A stretch of 11,400 bases of DNA from an uncultured Eubacteriales bacterium (GTDB taxonomy: Bacteria > Bacillota > Clostridia > Oscillospirales > Acutalibacteraceae): NCBI GenBank assembly GCA_934615635.1, contig CAKTTT010000061.1, forward strand, positions 1-11,400, in the 5' to 3' direction. Below are positions 1-5,871 of this stretch, in pieces. The number at the start of each line of letters is the position of its first letter. Position 1 is the stretch's first letter. The position numbers and the translations under genes are program-made. The notes beneath the pieces are model-generated. The model was not told the origin of the DNA, searched no databases, and worked only from the letters and a program-made list of their open reading frames with translations.

Positions 1-102
1 GAATACGCCTATACCATCCTGGATGTGGTGAGCGACCTTCCCGCCGACTGCATCCAGAAGATCAACGCCATCGACGGCGTGATCCGGGTGCGCAAAATCT
101 AA
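1..102 (+). CDS. serA: D-3-phosphoglycerate dehydrogenase, C-terminal ACT domain (5' truncated by window edge)
   Basis: Frame 1 is open from the first base to a TAA at 100-102, giving 33 residues. The peptide begins EYAYTILDVVSD and ends with INAIDGVIRVRKI. This is the usual last beta-alpha-beta of an ACT domain as found at the end of phosphoglycerate dehydrogenases, the first enzyme of serine synthesis (3-phosphoglycerate to 3-phosphohydroxypyruvate); the ACT domain is regulatory. The call rests on a short tail only. Another ACT-domain protein cannot be excluded, because the Rossmann and catalytic domains lie left of the window. A strong terminator follows directly, so this is the last gene of its transcript. 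Confidence 0.7.
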   Translation, partial: EYAYTILDVVSDLPADCIQKINAIDGVIRVRKI

Positions 103-118
103 GGATACACGGCAGGCG

Positions 119-161
119 GCCTCTCCGGACGGGCTTCGTCCGGAGAGGCTTTTCTTTTTTT
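119..161 (+). terminator. Rho-independent terminator after the serA-like gene
   Basis: A perfect 12-bp stem has arms CCTCTCCGGACG (120-131) and CGTCCGGAGAGG (137-148) with loop GGCTT. A further G-C pair at the base is followed by a T-rich tract to 161. It lies 17 bases after the stop codon and insulates the next operon. Confidence 0.93.
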
Positions 162-203
162 GAGACGGCCGGAGCCCCGTGCCGGCGGAAACGGAGGATA
201 CGG

Positions 204-743
204 ATGGAAAGCGACCTCACGATCAGAAAAATAGAGCGGGCCGATGCCGACCGCCTGCTCCATGAATTCCGGCGGCAGGGCTGGGCCAAGCCCCGGGAGG
301 TGCTGGAAGGGTATTATGAAGAACAGCGGCGGGGAGAGCGGACGGTTTTCATCGCCGACTGCCAGGGAGAGACTGCGGGTTATATCACCCTCCGGCCGAC
401 CGCCTCCGCCGGTCCCTTTGCCGGTCGGGGCATCCCCGAACTGACGGATCTCATCGTGTTTATCCGCTTCCAACGCCGGGGGATCGGCAGCCGGCTGCTG
501 GAAGCGGCGGAAAAAGCGGCGGCCTCATCCGGTTCCGCCGTCACCCTGGGCGTGGGCCTGCACAGCGGATACGGTCCGGCCCAGCGGCTCTATGTGAAGA
601 GGGGCTATATCCCCGACGGCAGCGGCGTCTGGTTTCGGGATCAGCCGCTGGATCCGTATGCCGATTGCCGGAACGACGACGAGCTGATTTTGTACATGTC
701 CAAAAAGCTTAAGCGGGAAGGTGGAGCGGATGATGAAGCGTGA
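204..743 (+). CDS. GNAT family N-acetyltransferase
   Basis: The 179-residue protein has the GCN5-related acetyltransferase layout: transfer of an acyl group from acyl-CoA to an unidentified amine, probably in the cytoplasm (no signal peptide or membrane segment). Motif A is clear: strand TDLIVFIRF (81-89) followed by the pyrophosphate-binding loop QRRGIG (90-95) and helix SRLLEAAEKAA. Motif B follows as YGPAQRLYVKRGYIPDG (123-139), with the conserved Tyr of the helix and RGY turn. The C-terminal part (DPYADCRNDDELILYMSKKL) is the final strand usual for Firmicute members annotated as ribosomal-protein-alanine-like or generic GNATs. The ATG is preceded by GGAGG with a 6-base gap. The 3' end overlaps the next gene, so the two are probably translationally coupled. 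The substrate cannot be told from sequence. Confidence 0.9.
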   Translation: MESDLTIRKIERADADRLLHEFRRQGWAKPREVLEGYYEEQRRGERTVFIADCQGETAGYITLRPTASAGPFAGRGIPELTDLIVFIRFQRRGIGSRLLEAAEKAAASSGSAVTLGVGLHSGYGPAQRLYVKRGYIPDGSGVWFRDQPLDPYADCRNDDELILYMSKKLKREGGADDEA

Positions 744-1434
744 AGAGCTGCGACGCTGGATCGAAGCGCAGGCGGAGCCGGACTTCCAGGCCTTTTCCGC
801 CGCCCTGGTGCCCGGCGCGGACAACATGGCGGGGGTTCGGCTGCCCATTCTGAAGGCGAAAGCACGGGAAATCGCCCAACAGGCGGACTGGCGGGCCTTT
901 GTGGAGCAGGGGGCGCAGGGGGAGGATCTCTGGTTCGAGGAAACCATGCTGCGGGGCATGGTGATCGGCTGTGCCTCCATGGAGCTGGAGGAACGGCTGG
1001 AACGGATGGCGGCCTTTGTGCCCCAAATCCGCAACTGGTCGGTGTGCGACAGCTTCTGCGCCGCCCAAAAGTGGGTAGGCCGACATCGGGAGGCGGTGTG
1101 GGATTTCCTGCAGCCTTACATCCGATCCGATGAAGAGTTCTCCGTCCGGTTCGCGGCGGTGATGCTGCTGGACCACTTGATCACCGGCGACTATATCGGC
1201 CGGGTGCTGGAGGCGCTGGACAGCATGAGCCCGGCGGGTTACTACGCCCAGATGGCCATTGCCTGGGCGGTATCCATCGCCTACGTGAAATTTCCGGAGG
1301 AAACCGGGAATTATCTGCGCCGCTGCCGTCTGGACGATTTCACCTACAACAAGGCCCTCCAGAAAGCAGTGGAATCCCGGCGGGTGAGCGACGAGGACAA
1401 AGTGCGGCTGCGGGCCATGAAGCGAAAGGGATGA
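730..1434 (+). CDS. AlkD-like DNA alkylation repair protein (HEAT-repeat DNA glycosylase family)
   Basis: The 234-residue helical protein matches the DNA alkylation repair family (PF08713, AlkC/AlkD-type HEAT-like repeats). Members remove bulky or charged alkylated bases such as N3-methyladenine and N7-methylguanine by N-glycosidic cleavage. Family signatures are GVRLPILKAKAREIA near the N terminus, IRNWSVCDSFC around 100-110, MLLDHLI, and YYAQMAIAWAVSIAYVKFPE around 170-190. With the start at 730, Trp103 and Asp107 (spacing 4) and Trp179 fit the Trp/Asp/Trp catalytic set known from Bacillus AlkD; this is alignment by eye. ATG 730 and ATG 733 are both possible; an AAGGTGG-like site at 718-724 serves either. 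GTG 721 is less likely because it falls inside that site. The gene overlaps the GNAT gene by about 14 bases and is 4 bases from the DUF1848 gene, so all three form one operon. Confidence 0.88.
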   Translation: MMKREELRRWIEAQAEPDFQAFSAALVPGADNMAGVRLPILKAKAREIAQQADWRAFVEQGAQGEDLWFEETMLRGMVIGCASMELEERLERMAAFVPQIRNWSVCDSFCAAQKWVGRHREAVWDFLQPYIRSDEEFSVRFAAVMLLDHLITGDYIGRVLEALDSMSPAGYYAQMAIAWAVSIAYVKFPEETGNYLRRCRLDDFTYNKALQKAVESRRVSDEDKVRLRAMKRKG

Positions 1435-1438
1435 GCAC

Positions 1439-2386
1439 ATGATCGTCAGCATCAGCCGGCGCACCGACCTTCCCGCCCTTTATCCGGATTGGCTGATGAA
1501 CCGCCTGCGGGAGGGGTTCGTCCTGGTGCGTCAGCCTTATCGCCCTCATCGCATCAGCCGGGTGGAGCTGCGGCCGGAGAAGGCGGAATGCTTGGTGTTC
1601 TGGTCCAAAAATCCCGCGCCGCTGCTGCCCCGCCTGGAGGAAATCCGCCGGATGGGCTATCATTTTTATTTCCAGTTCACCCTGAATCCTTATGGCCCGC
1701 CGCTGGAGGCCGGTCTGCCTCCCCTGGCCGACCGGCTGGATACCTTCCGGCGGCTGTCCGAGACCGTCGGGCCGGAGCGGGTGATCTGGCGGTATGATCC
1801 TGTGATTTTCGGTGCCGGGTGGGATGCCCCGCGGCACGGGGCTGCCTTTGAGAAGCTGGCCGCCGCGCTGGAAGGCTTCTCCAGCCGGTGTATTTTCAGC
1901 TTTCTGGACTGGTATCCGGGTATGCAGGGACGCATGAAGGGGTTGGCGGTGCAGCCGGATGGCGTACAGCGACGGCACGTAGCGGCGGCCTTTGCCGCCT
2001 CCGCTCGTGCCCACGGCTTCTCCCTGTCCACCTGCTGCGAACCGGAGGAGGATCTCAGGGATCTGGATATCGGGCGGGCGGCTTGTATCGATCCCGGCTT
2101 GATCGAGGCGCTGCTGGGCTGTCCTATCCGGCGGCGGAAGGACCCGGGCCAGCGCCCCGGCTGCGGTTGTGTGGAAAGCGTGGATATCGGCGCCTACGGG
2201 ACCTGCCTCAACGGCTGCCGGTATTGTTACGCCAACCGCTCCGAAGCGGCGGCGGCGGACAATCATCTCCGGCACGATCCGCACTCTCCCCTGCTTATCG
2301 GCTGGCCTGAGCCGGAGGACGAGATCGTGGAGCGGGAATACGGTTCCATCCGGCTTGCCCAAACCTCGCTTTTCTCCGGGGAATAA
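1439..2386 (+). CDS. DUF1848 family protein, probable iron-sulfur / radical-SAM-like enzyme
   Basis: The 315-residue protein is recognised as DUF1848 (PF08902) from its start MIVSISRRTDLPALYPDW, the segments LVFWSKNP (52-59) and YFQFTLNPYG (77-86), VIWRYDPVIF (115-124), and the C-terminal Cys-rich block. That block has Cys242 and Cys244, then Cys256, Cys260 and Cys263 within TCLNGCRYCYAN. This CX3CX2C arrangement is what radical-SAM enzymes use to bind a 4Fe-4S cluster, though here it lies near the C terminus. The function of the family is not established. AAAGGG at 1425-1430 lies 8 bases before the ATG, and the gap to the AlkD-like gene is 4 bases. Co-transcription with a DNA repair glycosylase hints at, but does not prove, a role in nucleic acid repair. 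Confidence 0.88.
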   Translation: MIVSISRRTDLPALYPDWLMNRLREGFVLVRQPYRPHRISRVELRPEKAECLVFWSKNPAPLLPRLEEIRRMGYHFYFQFTLNPYGPPLEAGLPPLADRLDTFRRLSETVGPERVIWRYDPVIFGAGWDAPRHGAAFEKLAAALEGFSSRCIFSFLDWYPGMQGRMKGLAVQPDGVQRRHVAAAFAASARAHGFSLSTCCEPEEDLRDLDIGRAACIDPGLIEALLGCPIRRRKDPGQRPGCGCVESVDIGAYGTCLNGCRYCYANRSEAAAADNHLRHDPHSPLLIGWPEPEDEIVEREYGSIRLAQTSLFSGE

Positions 2387-2861
2387 AGCGGGAGCCTCTG
2401 CCGGACGCCTTGAAAAAGCACTGGGAATCCGTCCGTATCCCTTCTCTTTCAGCCGCGCAGAAGGATCGCCCGCTCCCCCCCTCTCAATCCCTATCCCGCG
2501 GCCGCGCTCCCCTTTCCCGGTCACAGCCCATGAGGAATACGCTTCCTTGGCCACCCAGGGCAGACTCCGCGCGGTCTCACGTTCCAAAAAATCGCCGGTC
2601 CTCTCGGGGAGCCGGCGATTTTTTCGTTGTAACGGCCCCCCCGGCCCTGCCGGTGGAGGTCCTCCGTCAACCTTCGCTTCCAGCCTGGAGCGAGGTGAGT
2701 CACCAATAAAAAAGCTCAATGCCAGATAAAATCCAACGGCTTACGGACGGCGAGGCAAGTGATGCAAGGGAAATGGACCTTTCATTGCGTCTTGAGAGGC
2801 CCGCCAGTAAGAGGCCCTTTTCGCGCCTGCTCACGCCTCCCGCTGTGCCGCAGGCTTTGAT
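2387..2861. other. Intergenic stretch with no convincing gene
   Basis: No frame here shows a plausible start with ribosome site, a recognisable protein or normal codon use. The only clear signal is the symmetrical terminator at 2586-2626. Two copies of GAGGCCC occur at about 2790-2820, and GGTGAGTCACC is a short palindrome near 2694-2704; neither has a known role. The region may include decayed sequence. Confidence 0.6.
2586..2626 (+). terminator. Strong, near-symmetrical terminator downstream of the DUF1848 operon
   Basis: Arms AAAAAATCGCCGG (2586-2598) and CCGGCGATTTTTT (2612-2624) pair perfectly over 13 bp. The A run on one side and T run on the other allow termination in both directions. 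It lies about 200 bases after the DUF1848 stop and could also stop leftward transcription coming from the small gene at 2862-3074. Confidence 0.88.
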
Positions 2862-3074
2862 TTATAATTCTTCGAGCTGCGAAAGCAGCCTCTTGATCTG
2901 CTCCGGCGGCACCCGTCCCTTGGCGTGTATCAAAATCTGATTGAGCGTCATGCCGCCGGCCAGCCCCAGCAGCGGGGAGCGGGCAAACTGAGGCAGCTCC
3001 CGGGTCAGCAGCTCTCGTGCCTGGGGATGGCGCAGGATTTCCCCCAACGTAATCTTTCCCTGCCGCAAGTCCAT
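2862..3074 (-). CDS. Small hypothetical protein (70 aa)
   Basis: The protein starts MDLRQGKITLGEILRHPQ and ends with PPEQIKRLLSQLEEL. It is preceded on its strand by AAAGGAGG with 7 bases to the ATG, which decides this start; a longer open frame upstream lacks any comparable site. The sequence is helical and non-membrane. The pattern 'TLGE-L--P-AR--L...GMTLNQI' with a final acidic-leucine helix resembles a small C-terminal module seen at the end of some secreted or glycan-active enzymes, recalled from memory and not checked. No function is assigned. It stands alone between two empty regions, which suggests its own promoter. Confidence 0.65.
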   Translation of the reverse strand: MDLRQGKITLGEILRHPQARELLTRELPQFARSPLLGLAGGMTLNQILIHAKGRVPPEQIKRLLSQLEEL

Positions 3075-3586
3075 CAAAACGCCTCCTTTCCTGGGCGCCG
3101 GCGTACCGGTATACTGAAATAGGGAATATTCCGCCCAAATCGCCCGTATGAGAAAAGCTCCCTCTCCTTCATACAAAGACCTTCTCCTTATTGTATGCGC
3201 GCCTGGGGAATTGGTTGCCCTTTCCCCCTCCGGATGACGCCCTGCCCCGGGATCGCCTAGCTGGATAACTCCAGGCAGTATCGCCACCTTCAGCGGGTAT
3301 CTTCCGTCCACGTATTTTTCCCTCCCAGAGACAAAGCTCCCGGCAAAAGCCTTTGCCCACCGTATTTTGCGATGATGCAAGCGGCGGCGGGATTTCCGTT
3401 ATAACAGCCGGGGCAATCCCGAGGGCGAAATCCTCAGGGCGCTCTCCGGCAGACCGCCTCCGGACGCTGGTCTTGGCCGCGCCGTGCCGACTCTTACACT
3501 CCTATATGGGGAGGATTCCATCAGTCGCAGCCGAACCCGCTTGAAAAAAGCACTTGCAGCGGCAGGGAAACCGGATCATCCTTTGC
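3075..3586. other. Intergenic region upstream of the small gene; no gene found
   Basis: About 500 bases without a supported coding region. Visible short symmetries are GGAATATTCC (3123-3132), a perfect 10-bp palindrome 50 bases upstream of the small gene, and an inverted repeat GTATGA / TCATAC around 3147-3175. Either might be an operator for the small gene. A -10-like TACAAT on the minus strand lies near 3192-3197 without a clear -35. The rest (3200-3586) holds nothing recognisable. Confidence 0.5.
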
Positions 3587-3614
3587 AAAAAGAAAAACGC
3601 CCGCCCAGCGGACG
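3587..3614 (-). terminator. Second (backup) terminator downstream of tRNA-Gln
   Basis: Read on the minus strand, a 7-bp stem with arms CGTCCGC and GCGGGCG (one G-U pair) and loop TGG is followed by TTTTTCTTTTT. It lies just beyond the first terminator at 3625-3661. Confidence 0.65.
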
Positions 3615-3624
3615 GCGATTTTTC

Positions 3625-3661
3625 AAAAAAGTCGCCGCGAAGGGAATATCCTTCGCGGCGA
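3625..3661 (-). terminator. Terminator directly after tRNA-Gln
   Basis: Arms TCGCCGCGAAGG (3632-3643) and CCTTCGCGGCGA (3650-3661) form a perfect 12-bp stem. On the minus strand it is followed by a run of T (the A run at 3625-3630). It begins 3 bases after the tRNA CCA end. Confidence 0.92.
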
Positions 3662-3663
3662 TT

Positions 3664-3737
3664 TGGCTGCGGAACAAGGATTCGAACCTTGACAAACAGT
3701 GTCAGAGACTGTCGTGCTACCATTACACAATTCCGCA
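3664..3737 (-). tRNA. tRNA-Gln (anticodon CTG)
   Basis: The minus strand folds into a full cloverleaf of 74 nt with encoded CCA. The acceptor stem is TGCGGAA pairing with TTCCGCA, then discriminator G and CCA. A D arm with GTG/CAC pairing carries the loop AATGGTAG region. The anticodon stem is ACAGT/ACTGT with loop CTCTGAC, giving anticodon CTG. The T arm is CAAGG-TTCGAAT-CCTTG. The U1-A72 first pair and the CUCUGAC loop are typical of bacterial glutamine tRNAs. It decodes CAG. It has its own promoter upstream and two terminators downstream, so it is a single-gene transcript. The mobile element starts a short way upstream of it. Confidence 0.96.
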
Positions 3738-3757
3738 ATATTTGGGAGAGCGTTACT

Positions 3758-3785
3758 ATTATATCGAATTTACAGCATTTGTCAA
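3758..3785 (-). promoter_or_regulatory. Near-consensus sigma-A promoter of tRNA-Gln
   Basis: On the minus strand TTGACA (3780-3785) and TATAAT (3758-3763) are separated by 16 bases and lie about 20 bases upstream of the tRNA 5' end. Both hexamers are perfect. A second TTGACA lies 13 bases further upstream (3793-3798). Confidence 0.88.
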
Positions 3786-3840
3786 GAGGGTTTGTCAAAC
3801 AAATTTTGCCCTGTGTGAAAAAGAATATGCATGAGCGTTG

Positions 3841-3888
3841 AAAAATAAAAAAGCAGCCGCCCGGAGGGCGATTGTCCTCCGGGCGGCT
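3841..3888 (-). terminator. Terminator of the serine recombinase gene
   Basis: Arms GCCGCCCGGAGG (3856-3867) and CCTCCGGGCGGC (3876-3887) form a perfect 12-bp stem with an 8-base loop. On the minus strand it is followed by GCTTTTTTATTTTT. It lies about 17 bases after the recombinase stop and separates it from the tRNA-Gln promoter. Confidence 0.92.
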
Positions 3889-3904
3889 TGAGCCTTCGGT
3901 AAAA

Positions 3905-5593
3905 TTACTTCAGGCCGTTCTCGTACTGCTGAATCATTTTCTTGCTAATGTGTCCAGAACGTAGTTCGTGCCGGTTGTACTTAATATCCGCAAAAATTCC
4001 CATTTTTAATAGAATCGTTAGCTTCATGGATTGATCGTCGATGGAGGTAACATTAATACGTTCTATAACCGTTTTAATAATATCATCCATTTGCTCATCG
4101 GTCATTTCATTTATATCTGGATCAGCCGCAAAGAGCTTTGTAAAAAAATCCCGAATTTCTTGCAATCCTTTCACATATTCCTTTTCTGCTTCTTTGTCTC
4201 TTTCCAGATCGTTAATCTTTTGTTCTAACTCACTTATATCAGCGTTAAGGCTATCATTCCTCCTGCCGAATTCTACTTTTGTAATCATGTCGTCGGTATA
4301 AAGTTCCAGCAATTTGTCTTTTTTCCGGCATAGTTTATCCATTTTTTCCTTTGCGCTTTTGATTTTTGCTTGTACATCAGTTGTAGTATCCGTGGACTTG
4401 AAAATATCAATAAATTCATTAATATACCCTTCCATATCATCCGAAATAGACAGTATATAAGTCTTTAATATTTTGTAAAGTTCGGCCTCGTAAATAGCGA
4501 TTGAACTACAGGCTTTATAGCCGTGCCGCTTTTTTTCAGAACAAATCCATTGATATACCGGAGCGCCGCCAATCGGCGTATGGGATGTCCGCCAATATGG
4601 CTGATCGTGGCCGACACACCATATTTTCCCGGTCAAACAGCTTTTGTTTTTTAGACTGTGCTTGTGGTCCTTTACGCTGTTGCTTCTAACAGCGTATACT
4701 TGATTTGCACGATCCCATATTTCTTCCTCAACAATCGCTGGAACGATCTCGCCGGAATCATCCTTATACATCGTCCATTCCTCTTGTGGCAAAAATCGTT
4801 GTTCTTTTGTTCGATAATCCACGATTTTGACCTTGCCGCCTACATAGTATCCTTTGTACTTCGGATTCTGAATAATGTTGTGAATTGTATTGTGCATAAT
4901 CTTTGTATCGTTACGGCTACGGTATCCCCGATCATACAATATCTTTTCAATCGCCCTAGAACTATATTCACCCGTAGCGTAGAGATCAAATATTAGGCGT
5001 ATCATTTCCGCTTCTTGTTCATTTATTGTCAAACGTCCATCCAACTTGTCATACCCAAATATTCGGCTATTTCCAAGCACAACACCGTTCTGAATACTGC
5101 GGGCGTGACCGAATCGCACCCGTTCTGACAGTTTGCGAACTTCGTCCTGCGCGATACTGGACATGATAGTAAGCCGCAGTTCACTGTCTGTATCAATGGT
5201 GCAGATGTTGTCCGACTGGAAAAACACCCCCACCCCCGAATGTAAAAGCTCACGGGTATATGATAAGCTGTCTAACGTATTCCTCGCAAAACGTGATACC
5301 TCTTTAGTGATAATCAGATCAAACTTACCTGCTTTTGCGTCTTGAACCATTCGCAAAAAATCTTCCCGTGTTTCGGTGGTCTCACCCCGGATTTTGTCCT
5401 TGTATCCGTCTACATATGTCCAATTAGGAACTTTTTGGATAAATTCCGTAAAATAGCCAATCTGATTGGCGATTGAGTTTAGCTGCTCGTCCGTTTTCGA
5501 GCTAACGCGCGCATAAAATGTTACTCTTAGCGGCATATCGTATATTGTGAGCCGTTCCGCTTTCATTCGACTGGCAACCTCATATATATCCAT
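3905..5593 (-). CDS. Large serine recombinase (site-specific integrase/excisionase of the element)
   Basis: The 562-residue protein has the three parts of a large serine recombinase. The N-terminal resolvase domain (about 22-165) contains YARVSS with catalytic Ser31, and ITKEVSRFARN (95-105) with the conserved active-site arginines. The recombinase domain (about 175-300) contains NPKYKGYYVGGK. A zinc-ribbon domain has Cys319, Cys326, Cys351 and Cys362. A coiled coil follows (about 405-480, rich in E/K/L heptads), which in this family controls direction of recombination. It would integrate and excise the element by double-strand cleavage at short att sites. The ATG at 5593 has AAGGAG 9 bases upstream and a good promoter at 5638-5666. 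It is transcribed away from the operon to the right and is more AT-rich than the chromosome, fitting horizontal transfer. No excisionase-like gene is seen beside it. Confidence 0.95.
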   Translation of the reverse strand: MDIYEVASRMKAERLTIYDMPLRVTFYARVSSKTDEQLNSIANQIGYFTEFIQKVPNWTYVDGYKDKIRGETTETREDFLRMVQDAKAGKFDLIITKEVSRFARNTLDSLSYTRELLHSGVGVFFQSDNICTIDTDSELRLTIMSSIAQDEVRKLSERVRFGHARSIQNGVVLGNSRIFGYDKLDGRLTINEQEAEMIRLIFDLYATGEYSSRAIEKILYDRGYRSRNDTKIMHNTIHNIIQNPKYKGYYVGGKVKIVDYRTKEQRFLPQEEWTMYKDDSGEIVPAIVEEEIWDRANQVYAVRSNSVKDHKHSLKNKSCLTGKIWCVGHDQPYWRTSHTPIGGAPVYQWICSEKKRHGYKACSSIAIYEAELYKILKTYILSISDDMEGYINEFIDIFKSTDTTTDVQAKIKSAKEKMDKLCRKKDKLLELYTDDMITKVEFGRRNDSLNADISELEQKINDLERDKEAEKEYVKGLQEIRDFFTKLFAADPDINEMTDEQMDDIIKTVIERINVTSIDDQSMKLTILLKMGIFADIKYNRHELRSGHISKKMIQQYENGLK

Positions 5594-5637
5594 ACTTCCC
5601 CACTCCTTATTTACTGTATTGGTAACATTATATAATT

Positions 5638-5666
5638 ATTATACCATGACAATTTCATGATGTAAA
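5638..5666 (-). promoter_or_regulatory. Promoter of the recombinase gene with an embedded dyad
   Basis: On the minus strand TTTACA (5661-5666) and TATAAT (5638-5643) are spaced by 17 bases, 45 bases upstream of the recombinase start. Within the spacer, CATGA (5645-5649) and TCATG (5655-5659) form a perfect inverted repeat that could bind a repressor; the operator role is inference. Confidence 0.75.
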
Positions 5667-5710
5667 GTGAGACGCTTTTCAAAATTCTGTAATGTTACAC
5701 CAAGGGGGAA

Positions 5711-5809
5711 GTGTCGAATATCCTAACTCCCGCCCAAAGGGAATGGGTTTCCCCCAAACCCCCTTCCCACCCCCTCCGGGGGGAGATTACAAGCTGGGGG
5801 AAGATATAG
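5711..5809 (+). CDS. Possible leader peptide ORF (32 codons, Pro-rich), low confidence
   Basis: A GTG-started frame runs from 5711 to a TAG at 5807-5809 and stops 3 bases before the terminator at 5813. The predicted peptide begins MSNILTPAQREWVSPKPP and ends in ITSWGKI, with five prolines among 32 residues. The position directly ahead of an intrinsic terminator and of the first operon gene is that of an attenuation leader. Against this, the AAGGGGG at 5702-5708 is only 2 bases from the GTG, too close for a good ribosome site. The frame also crosses a C-rich tract that may be conserved for other reasons. Confidence 0.25.
   Translation: MSNILTPAQREWVSPKPPSHPLRGEITSWGKI
5751..5774 (-). other. 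G-quadruplex motif on the minus strand
   Basis: The plus strand carries C5-AAA-C5-TT-C3-A-C5. The minus strand is therefore G5-T-G3-AA-G5-TTT-G5, with four G runs of at least three and loops of 1-3 bases. This fits the standard quadruplex pattern with room to spare. It lies in the divergent control region between recombinase and primase operon. Flanking GGGTTT (5745-5750) and AAACCC (5756-5761) also make a small hairpin. Confidence 0.7.
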
Positions 5810-5812
5810 GTT

Positions 5813-5843
5813 AAGGCGTCCGAAACGATTCGGACGCCTTTTT
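5813..5843 (+). terminator. Intrinsic terminator / attenuator ahead of the primase gene
   Basis: Arms AAGGCGTCCGAA (5813-5824) and TTCGGACGCCTT (5829-5840) form a perfect 12-bp stem with loop ACGA, followed by TTTATT. It lies between the divergent control region and the ribosome site of the primase gene, 29 bases before its ATG. If the operon promoter lies upstream, this must be read through and acts as an attenuator; if a promoter lies after it, none is obvious. Confidence 0.88.
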
Positions 5844-5871
5844 ATTGTCCAATTATAAGGAGGAATCATCC

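Noticed and set aside
709..1464. Minus-strand open frame opposite the AlkD-like gene
   Set aside because: The plus strand encodes a clear family member here; the antisense frame is His/Pro/Leu-rich and resembles no protein.
1340..2719. Very long open frame on the minus strand opposite the DUF1848 gene
   Set aside because: It is a by-product of high GC third positions in the real plus-strand gene: no ribosome site, no recognisable domain, and it overlaps the AlkD-like gene end and a terminator.
3075..3380. N-terminal extension of the small minus-strand gene up to 3380
   Set aside because: The strong AAAGGAGG lies 7 bases before the internal ATG at 3074; the extension is low-quality sequence without its own ribosome site.
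3664..3737. tRNA-Gln gene as the integration site of the element
   Set aside because: The tRNA is intact, the recombinase is of the serine class (which seldom uses tRNA genes), and no duplicated tRNA end is visible inside the window.
3484..3841. Plus-strand open frames crossing the tRNA-Gln region
   Set aside because: They run antisense through a complete tRNA gene, its promoter and terminators, and show no protein-like sequence.
5711..5760. TATCCTAACTC near 5719-5729 as an RP4-like nick site (oriT)
   Set aside because: It resembles the YATCCTG core only partly and lies far from the relaxase genes; the hairpin array before mobC is the better candidate. Kept only as an alternative.
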